From contig JAFRTJ010000039.1 of the NCBI GenBank assembly GCA_017427185.1, positions 62,001 to 126,000 of the forward strand: DNA of 64,000 bases, read 5' to 3'. This stretch comes from Bacteroidaceae bacterium. Lineage in GTDB: Bacteria; Bacteroidota; Bacteroidia; Bacteroidales; Bacteroidaceae. A program made the position numbers and the translations under genes. Positions 33,732 to 40,152 of the stretch are shown one piece after another (position 1 is the first letter of the stretch; every line of letters starts with the position of its first letter). The notes beneath the pieces were generated by a model. It worked only from the letters and a program-made list of their open reading frames with translations. It made no database searches and was not told where the DNA came from.

Positions 33732-35024
33732 ATGATGAATTATTATTCGACCAATGGGAAAGCGCCTCTAGCATCGTTGGAAAAGGCTGTCGTGAAAGGT
33801 CTGGCCGAGGATCGTGGACTTTATATGCCAGAGCGCATCAAGACTCTTTCTCAGGAGTTCTTTGACCACATCGAGCAACTCTCCTTTCAGGAAATTGCTT
33901 GCCACGTGGCGGATGCATTCTTTGGAGAAGATGTGCCAGCAGACATGCTCAAGCAGATTGTCTGTGATACCTTATCCTTTGATGTTCCTGTTGTTCCTGT
34001 GAAAGAGAATATTTACAGTTTGGAACTCTTTCATGGACCTACCTTAGCCTTCAAGGATGTTGGTGCCCGCTTTATGGCTCGTCTGCTGCATTATTTTAAT
34101 GGTGGCGAGACTGTTAATGTCTTGGTAGCTACTTCTGGCGATACAGGTTCCGCTGTAGCGAATGGCTTTTTGGGTGTGGAGGGCATTCATGTCTATGTCT
34201 TGTATCCCAAGGGAAAGGTTAGTCCTATTCAGGAGTATCAGTTCACAACGTTGGGTCAGAATATCACGGCTCTGGAAGTGGATGGCGTTTTTGATGATTG
34301 TCAGACTTTGGTGAAGAACGCATTCATGGATGAAGAGTTGAATCAGCACATGAAGCTGACGAGTGCCAACAGCATCAATGTGGCCCGCTTCCTGCCTCAA
34401 TCCTTCTATTATTTCTATGCTTATTCCCAGATGAAACAACGCGGATTGGCAGACAATCTGGTCGTTTGTGTTCCTAGTGGGAATTTTGGCAATATCTGCT
34501 CTGCCCTGATTGGGAAGAGGATGGGGTTGCCTATTAAACGATTCATCGCTGCAAACAATGCGAATGATGTCTTCTACAAGTATCTGCAGACAGGCAAATA
34601 CGAACCCAAGGCCAGCATACAGACGATTGCCAATGCGATGGATGTAGGAGCGCCCAGTAACTTCGCACGTATCCTCGACTTGTACAAAGGCTCTCACGAG
34701 GCTATATGCAAGGATATCAGCGGAGCAGCATACACAGATGGTCAGATAACAGAAACAATCCGCGAATGTCTCTCCGACACCGGTTATCAGCTGGATCCTC
34801 ATGGCGCCTGTGGATACAGAGCCTTGCAGGAAGGATTGAAACCTGATGAGACAGGTGTCTTTTTGGAGACGGCTCATCCTGCCAAATTCAAGGAAACTGT
34901 GGAGCAGATTACAGGAAAACCAGTGGAGATTCCTGCGAAATTGGCAGCTTTCATGAAAGGGACAAAGCAGAGTGTATCCATCTCCAACGATTTCACAGAT
35001 TTCAAGTTGTATCTTTTAAATTAA
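33732..35024 (+). CDS. thrC: Threonine synthase
   Basis: 430 residues, PLP-dependent, converting O-phosphohomoserine to threonine. The catalytic Lys lies in FHGPTLAFKDVGARFM (about residue 110). ATSGDTGSAVANGF binds the PLP phosphate, and PSGNFGNICSALIGKRMG and ETAHPAKF are further family motifs. The length is that of the shorter bacterial ThrC class. Two ATG codons in tandem (33732, 33735) are possible starts. Third gene of the thr operon; the next gene follows after 10 nt. Confidence 0.96.
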   Translation: MMNYYSTNGKAPLASLEKAVVKGLAEDRGLYMPERIKTLSQEFFDHIEQLSFQEIACHVADAFFGEDVPADMLKQIVCDTLSFDVPVVPVKENIYSLELFHGPTLAFKDVGARFMARLLHYFNGGETVNVLVATSGDTGSAVANGFLGVEGIHVYVLYPKGKVSPIQEYQFTTLGQNITALEVDGVFDDCQTLVKNAFMDEELNQHMKLTSANSINVARFLPQSFYYFYAYSQMKQRGLADNLVVCVPSGNFGNICSALIGKRMGLPIKRFIAANNANDVFYKYLQTGKYEPKASIQTIANAMDVGAPSNFARILDLYKGSHEAICKDISGAAYTDGQITETIRECLSDTGYQLDPHGACGYRALQEGLKPDETGVFLETAHPAKFKETVEQITGKPVEIPAKLAAFMKGTKQSVSISNDFTDFKLYLLN

Positions 35025-35034
35025 TAACCGACAA

Positions 35035-36060
35035 ATGACAACCAATTCGAAAAAGCGATTCTTAATCTTTCTTGCTGCCTTTTTGGTGGTTTCTGCCAGA
35101 TTATTCAGTCAGACGATTGCCGAAAGTCAACATAAATCTTATAGCGAAATAGTCAAAGAGGCTACGAGAGACAAGAAAATGTTCAACCACATGGATCTTT
35201 CTTTCACAGCGGGAACCACAGGTTTGGGCTTTGATATGGCTATGCCGGCAGGCGATTTCTTTAAATTGCGTGTAGGAGGAGCCTTTATGCCTCGTTTCAG
35301 CTATAAAATGAAGTTTGACATCCAGGTTGGTGATGATCCGGAACAAAGTGCCAGTCGATTCGAGACCCTCTCTGGTTATATGAAGCAAATGACGGGATAT
35401 GCTGTGGATGATCATGTGGATATGGTAGGCAAACCAACCATCAACAACTTCAAGCTTATGCTTGATGTCCTGCCTCTTAGAAACAAGTACTTCCATATTT
35501 CCGTCGGCTTGTTTGCAGGTCCATCTATGGTAGCAAAAGCCACCAATGCTGTGGAAGACATGACTTCCTTGATGGCAGTCTCCATCTACAACAATTTGTA
35601 TAAAAAGGTACTGAATGAAGAGGATATTTTTGCAGGAATAGAGTTGCCGCCTGCAATCAATGCTAAAATCCTCAATGCAGGCATGATGGGTATGCCTGTT
35701 GGAGTTTTTGCCAGAGATATGACCTTGAAAGATGGACGGACATTCAAGGCGGGAGACAATTATATGATGTATCCCAACCAAGATAATATGGTCAAGATAA
35801 AAATGTATGCCAATAAACTGAAGCCATACTTGGGAGTAGGTTACGGTGGTCCCATCTCGAAGGACAAAAGATATAGCCTTTCTTTCGATTGTGGATTCAT
35901 GTGTTGGGGAGAGACTCCCAGAGTGCTCACGCATGAAGGAGTTGATCTGGAGCGCGATTTATCAAGCGTAGGCTCACAAATCAAGTCGTATGTCAATCTG
36001 GTAAAAAACCTGAAGGTTTATCCTGTTCTGGACATTCGTGTTACCAGGAAGTTGTTCTAA
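35035..36060 (+). CDS. Outer-membrane-like protein of unknown function, trailing the thr operon
   Basis: 341 residues. Signal peptide MTTNSKKRFLIFLAAFLVVS ending LFSQ. Alternating-hydrophobic stretches (MDLSFTAGTTGLGFDMAM, FKLRVGGAFMPRFSYKMKFD, KPYLGVGYGG, YSLSFDCGFMCWG) and a C-terminal VLDIRVTRKLF ending in an aromatic residue suggest a beta-barrel or barrel-like outer-membrane protein. I do not recognise a function. It follows thrC by 10 nt, so it may ride on the same transcript, though a metabolic link is not evident. A decayed copy of its 3' part lies at 39571-39719, showing a paralogue once existed 3.7 kb away. Confidence 0.7.
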   Translation: MTTNSKKRFLIFLAAFLVVSARLFSQTIAESQHKSYSEIVKEATRDKKMFNHMDLSFTAGTTGLGFDMAMPAGDFFKLRVGGAFMPRFSYKMKFDIQVGDDPEQSASRFETLSGYMKQMTGYAVDDHVDMVGKPTINNFKLMLDVLPLRNKYFHISVGLFAGPSMVAKATNAVEDMTSLMAVSIYNNLYKKVLNEEDIFAGIELPPAINAKILNAGMMGMPVGVFARDMTLKDGRTFKAGDNYMMYPNQDNMVKIKMYANKLKPYLGVGYGGPISKDKRYSLSFDCGFMCWGETPRVLTHEGVDLERDLSSVGSQIKSYVNLVKNLKVYPVLDIRVTRKLF

Positions 36061-36137
36061 TCGTCAAGTAGTTGCCAATCCCTGGAATCGCATCTTGTCA
36101 ATAGTTCTTGGCTAACCATGAACTCTCAGCAGTTGGA

Positions 36138-37235
36138 TTAGTAAGTGAATTCCATATCGTAATCCTTACCTCCTGCTCCGACACGGAAGGAACGGACCTG
36201 CTTGCTCTTCAGTTTGATGGCTATCACATCGAAGCATAGAGATGCATTTAGGTCAAAGTCAATGTGCGTCTGGCCGGGAAGCATCTGCTTGGGATCCACA
36301 AAGCCCAGCCCCTGAGTGATGTAGTAGTTCACGCCATCATCTTTTATGTGTTGATTGCAATGTGTGTCGCCGCAAAAGAGGCCTACCAGCCGTCCCTTGC
36401 TGCGCTTAAAGTTCCATTCCAGTCCTAGTTCTCCACCCTTGCGACGATTCGCAAAGTCAGCCAGCAGATGGCACAGCACCTCGCAGGTGGGGCGTTTGGC
36501 ATCTTTCACGCTCATCCATCGTCCGATGGGATGGGGCATGTAGTGCGACAACGTCACAATATCAGTTCCCTCGCTCGTATTCTTCAATATGCCGGTAAGC
36601 CACTCCAGTTGCTCATTGTCGAAGGTATAGTAGTTTTCACCAAGTGTTTCCGTTCCCTCGCTATTCAGGAAAATGATACGGACATGCTTTCCAGGTATGT
36701 CATAGTAGCCGTATGTTTTGCCCTCTACGATATGCAGGTTGCCCTGTGAATAACGTTCGCTGGGTTTCTGAAATGCGTCTGAGAGGAACTGGCTGTTGAA
36801 GTGTCGCCCAGCTCCGCCATCCCAGTCGTGGTTGCCAGGAGTATAAATCCATACACCTGGGAAGAGCCCCATCTGTTCGCGCGTTTGCATGACCATCTTG
36901 TCTGCCGCTTCTGAACTGTTGTGCGCTTCCCCTGCATTCAAGCCGATGTCACCTAGATTAGCCATAAAGTCGTACCCGAAGAGACGGTCCGTGGCAGTCA
37001 TGTAGCCGAAGTGCCTGTAAGTTTCACTTCTGTCGCTACCCCAGCCACAGTGTACGTCGGTAAGAATGGGGAAAACGAGTGTTTCCTCACCGCTTTTCCA
37101 GTTGATGTAACGCATGAATGTTTCTTGTGCTTGAGGTATCACGAAGTCGGGAACGGTCTGAGCTGAGCTGATTCCTGCGGAGAGGAAGACCAACCCCACA
37201 ATCAGTTTTGAGAGGGAAAAACGAATGTTAGTCAT
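36138..37235 (-). CDS. Secreted calcineurin-like metallophosphoesterase
   Basis: 365 residues; signal peptide ends GISSAQ. The dinuclear-metal motifs are all present in order: PILTDVHCGWG (D-x-H), MANLGDIGLN (G-D), TPGNHDWDGG (G-N-H-D), TLSHYMPH (H) and LFCGDTHCNQH (G-x-H equivalent). It should hydrolyse phosphate esters in the periplasm or outside the cell; substrate unknown. The preceding minus-strand gene (37293-39284) ends 57 nt upstream, so the two are probably co-transcribed. Confidence 0.88.
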   Translation of the reverse strand: MTNIRFSLSKLIVGLVFLSAGISSAQTVPDFVIPQAQETFMRYINWKSGEETLVFPILTDVHCGWGSDRSETYRHFGYMTATDRLFGYDFMANLGDIGLNAGEAHNSSEAADKMVMQTREQMGLFPGVWIYTPGNHDWDGGAGRHFNSQFLSDAFQKPSERYSQGNLHIVEGKTYGYYDIPGKHVRIIFLNSEGTETLGENYYTFDNEQLEWLTGILKNTSEGTDIVTLSHYMPHPIGRWMSVKDAKRPTCEVLCHLLADFANRRKGGELGLEWNFKRSKGRLVGLFCGDTHCNQHIKDDGVNYYITQGLGFVDPKQMLPGQTHIDFDLNASLCFDVIAIKLKSKQVRSFRVGAGGKDYDMEFTY

Positions 37236-37292
37236 AATTTCATGTCTTTTTGTACAGGACGTACATTTTCAGAGAATCTTTCTTGTACTCAA

Positions 37293-39284
37293 CTATTTCA
37301 CAAATGTAGGTAATGGAGGGGTGTCCAAGGAAATCTCGTTATTCACGGGAGCATCCAAGGGAGCACCTGTCAGTTTGTGATTCTGAGTCATCATTCCGAA
37401 GACAGGACCGTTCCAAATGCTTACGATGGTTCCCAGACATCCACGGTCTGGCATCTGCTGAGCCAGGATACGAAGCATACGTTCATATCCGGCGATACAC
37501 TTTTCACATATCTGGTTCACCTTTTTCCGATCGGTGGGAGCCACGGGGTTGTTCTTCTGATGAGGCACCTCCTTTAGTGCTAACCCATCGTGGATACAAT
37601 CCAGATAGAGCTTGGAGCAAAGTACGCGGTTACCCAGTAGACTCAGGTATTCCTTTGCTGCTTCCGTCTTTGCGTTGTTATACAGGCTGGTGAGCATCTC
37701 TCCCACCTTCAGAAAAGCATCCGACGAGTACTGTATTTCCTCTGCCTTATAGCCGGTATGCTGGCCTTCGTTCAGCCAAAAGTCTATGGCCGCAAAACCG
37801 ACATTTCCATGATGGTCCACATCAAAAGCATGTAGTTCCTGCATCGCGTGCTGCATATCCAGGAATGCCTTTTCATCTTCTATGCCTAAGCGCTGGGCGT
37901 ATTCCTTGTAGAAATCATCCTGATGACGATTCTGCATGAGCGTGGCTTCTGCAGCATATCGGAAGGAGGTGCGGTTTTCAGCGGTACGCCAGTGATTGAA
38001 CAGAAGGCTGTGGTGCTGAACGCCGGGTGCGGTCTCGTCCATCTGCTTTAACAGGTCGTCAATTCCTTCCACGTGGTTCTGTTGGATGTACATCTGTCCA
38101 TCAAACTCTACCCAGGAATACAATTCCGTCCATTTCAGGTCCTCAGCGTTAGTGATGAAGTAAGGGTATGAACCTGCCACACCACGGCTTGCATATTGCG
38201 AGAGGACTGCGATGTGATGTTCGGGAAGTATCTGGCGGGCATGCTGGAAAAGGTCGCCGATACGATGGCGGAGAACACAATAGATACCAAGTTTTAATTC
38301 TTTCACGCGCCCTTGGAATGCAGGATCGGCCTCCAGAGCCTTGATGGTAGCTGCTGCGGTGTCTATCTGTTGGGTGGCGTATGGCAAGTCATCATTCCAG
38401 TCTCCCATTTCTTCCGTGATTAATTCCAGATCGTCAATGGGATAGTTGTCTGTGAGGATGTAAGCCAGTTTCTTCGTCTGTTCTACGGTAAAGTGACGAT
38501 TCTCGCAGCTGAACTGTACCTTCAATCCCAGCTCCTTGGCGGTCGTTATCACCTCGCGCATCCAGTTCATGGCAAACTCGCTTCGTTTGGCCTTGTCGTT
38601 CCATACAGCCTCAGCCCCTGGGATGCAGAAGATGGAGTCGTTCGTATCCTTGCACAGTTCTTTGAGGAAGTCCCATTTGTCGCAACGGTGCATCATACCG
38701 TAGAAGAAGCTCCCGGCATAGTTCATCTCGCCTGTCACATCCTCAGCGTACCACTGGTAGGGATAGCTGTGGATGGTAAGTTTGTTGAAACGCATACGCA
38801 CCATGTTCTCCAGATACTCGCGTACTTGAGGAATAGGATAAGAGGAGATGTCCATGCTGAAGTTGACATGCTGACGAATGCCTCGCCACCTGACGTGAGG
38901 CGTGACGATGCTGTCAGTTCCCTCCACCTTCTTCCAGTCCACACTCGCGGGCAGGATGGGACCAGTAATGTCGAAGGTAATGCCCAGCACCTCGCAGAAG
39001 GTGTAAAGGGCGTGCAGCGTTCCCACAGCATCCGACGAGGTAAGCGTGAGCACGTGGTTCTTGTCGAACTGATAGCCGAACTGCCCCAGTTCGTCCATAG
39101 AAGGATCGTACTTGTATTGTACCCTCAATGCCTTTCCTTGCAGAGGAGTGATCTTTTGCAACTCGGAGGTCCATAGCGCTGCCTCCTCTTCTGCATGGGC
39201 GAAAGAGGGATCTTCTTTGAGCGCGGAACCAGAACAGGCGCATAGGAATAGAAGTGCGAGGACAGGGAAAAGGTTCTTTTTCAT
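37293..39284 (-). CDS. Lipoprotein with alpha-glucuronidase/hexosaminidase-like N-terminal domain
   Basis: 663 residues; lipobox LCAC (Cys about residue 18). The segment TSSDAVGTLHALYTFCEVLG (about 82-101) resembles the small alpha/beta domain that precedes the barrel in GH67, GH20 and GH115 enzymes. A barrel-like middle follows (MRFNKLTIHSYPYQWYAED, QFSCENRHFTVE, LELITEEMGDWNDD), then a helical C-terminal part. I cannot assign a catalytic pair or GH family. A surface or periplasmic polysaccharide-active role is likely (inference). Paired with the metallophosphoesterase downstream. Confidence 0.65.
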   Translation of the reverse strand: MKKNLFPVLALLFLCACSGSALKEDPSFAHAEEEAALWTSELQKITPLQGKALRVQYKYDPSMDELGQFGYQFDKNHVLTLTSSDAVGTLHALYTFCEVLGITFDITGPILPASVDWKKVEGTDSIVTPHVRWRGIRQHVNFSMDISSYPIPQVREYLENMVRMRFNKLTIHSYPYQWYAEDVTGEMNYAGSFFYGMMHRCDKWDFLKELCKDTNDSIFCIPGAEAVWNDKAKRSEFAMNWMREVITTAKELGLKVQFSCENRHFTVEQTKKLAYILTDNYPIDDLELITEEMGDWNDDLPYATQQIDTAAATIKALEADPAFQGRVKELKLGIYCVLRHRIGDLFQHARQILPEHHIAVLSQYASRGVAGSYPYFITNAEDLKWTELYSWVEFDGQMYIQQNHVEGIDDLLKQMDETAPGVQHHSLLFNHWRTAENRTSFRYAAEATLMQNRHQDDFYKEYAQRLGIEDEKAFLDMQHAMQELHAFDVDHHGNVGFAAIDFWLNEGQHTGYKAEEIQYSSDAFLKVGEMLTSLYNNAKTEAAKEYLSLLGNRVLCSKLYLDCIHDGLALKEVPHQKNNPVAPTDRKKVNQICEKCIAGYERMLRILAQQMPDRGCLGTIVSIWNGPVFGMMTQNHKLTGAPLDAPVNNEISLDTPPLPTFVK

Positions 39285-39371
39285 ATCAATATTGGTTTAA
39301 TGTGTTGTCAATGATAATGTAAAGATATACCGATATATAATTCAACAGTATACCAGTCCATAAGACTCCTG

Positions 39372-39379
39372 CAAATATA
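39372..39379 (-). promoter_or_regulatory. Promoter -7 element for the 37293-39284 gene
   Basis: CAAATATA on the plus strand is TATATTTG on the minus strand. The leader is about 80 nt. -33 element not clear. Confidence 0.4.
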
Positions 39380-39570
39380 CAAAAATCCTTTCAGATTAAT
39401 GGCTTGCTAAACCTATAATCTTCCAATATGATACCGAAATCGTTCAGACCTATCCGAGAAATGTTTCAGGCAAGCCATTTCATTGCATCGATAGGCCTTT
39501 TCCAACACGTTGAATCATCTCATAGGAAATGTCCACATCTGCTAAGGTGATGGATTCGTTGTCATCCATA

Positions 39571-39719
39571 TTACGGTAGTCCCATCTCGAAGGACAAAAG
39601 ATATAATCTTTTTTTCGATTGTGGATTTATGTGTTGAGGAGAGACTCCCAAAGTGCTCACGCATGAGGGAGTCGATCTTGAGCGTGATTCATTCAAACGT
39701 AGGCTCACAATCAAGTCGT
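39571..39719 (+). pseudogene. Decayed 3' fragment of a paralogue of the 35035-36060 gene
   Basis: These 149 bp align end to end with 35841-35989 of the outer-membrane-like gene, with about 15 substitutions plus one compensating 1-bp insertion/deletion pair. The codon TGG (Trp in MCWGE) has become TGA, and there is no start or upstream portion. Many differences are G-to-A or C-to-T. It is a dead relic of a duplicated or translocated gene. Confidence 0.88.
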
Positions 39720-39762
39720 TTTTTTACTTCATCAAGCCTCCTGCCTCTCAGCGATGTTTTCG

Positions 39763-39931
39763 CATGAACTCAAAAATGCCCTACACTCTACACTGGCACC
39801 CCGTAACTCATTGTGGGACAATGATATACACGGGTGTAGGTCTCTACACCCACTCTACACCCGCGTATCCTATTGACAGTTAGTGTATTACAGGTGCCTG
39901 GTGTAGAGTGTAGGTTACTTTTGAGTTCATG
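39763..39931. mobile_element. MITE-like element with about 39-bp imperfect terminal inverted repeats
   Basis: The left end from CATGAACTCAAAA (39763-39775) through CCTACACTCTACAC (39780-39793) to GGCACC (39795-39800) reappears inverted at GGTGCC (39893-39898), GTGTAGAGTGTAGG (39901-39914) and TTTTGAGTTCATG (39919-39931). The two arms match over most of about 39 bp. Between them GGGTGTAG (39832-39839) and CTACACCC (39844-39851) form a second small hairpin. There is no ORF. No clear target-site duplication is visible, so this could be a MITE or simply a large cruciform-forming palindrome. Confidence 0.6.
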
Positions 39932-39981
39932 TGAATTCAAGGCATTCACGCTCAAAACATTGATGTGAGGCGTGAAAAAGA

Positions 39982-40057
39982 CAACACGTTGTCTTCGAGG
40001 TTTCAACGTGTTGTCTTTGCGATTTCAACGTGTTGTGTTTGCCATCACGACACGTTG
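39982..40057. repeat. 22-bp-period palindromic repeat array E (4 units, mixed orientation)
   Basis: CAACACGTTG (39982), CAACGTGTTG (40004), CAACGTGTTG (40026) and CGACACGTTG (40048) start at exact 22-bp steps. Units 1 and 4 are inverted relative to 2 and 3, yet the register is unbroken. A lone CAACACGTTG lies upstream at 39503. Confidence 0.85.
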
Positions 40058-40096
40058 CTCCTTTTGCAGCTATTGCATAATGGATGGGAAAAAGAA

Positions 40097-40125
40097 AATC
40101 CCTGGTCTTCTTCTGATCAGGGATT
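40097..40125 (-). terminator. Rho-independent terminator of the Big_2 gene
   Basis: AATCCCTG and CAGGGATT form an 8-bp stem. Read on the minus strand it is followed by a T-rich tract (TTTTCTTTTT). It lies 28-56 bp past the stop at 40153. Confidence 0.75.
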
Positions 40126-40152
40126 CTCTTTGTTTGCAGTTGTATTCAGAAT

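Larger units (their letters stand above)
39285..40152. other. 868-bp gene-poor region between divergent-to-convergent neighbours
   Basis: Holds, in order: a promoter for the 37293-39284 gene (39372), a lone CAACACGTTG core (39503-39512), the pseudogene 39571-39719, a MITE-like inverted-repeat element (39763-39931), repeat array E (39982-40057) and the terminator of the Big_2 gene (40097-40125). No intact gene is seen. Confidence 0.7.
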
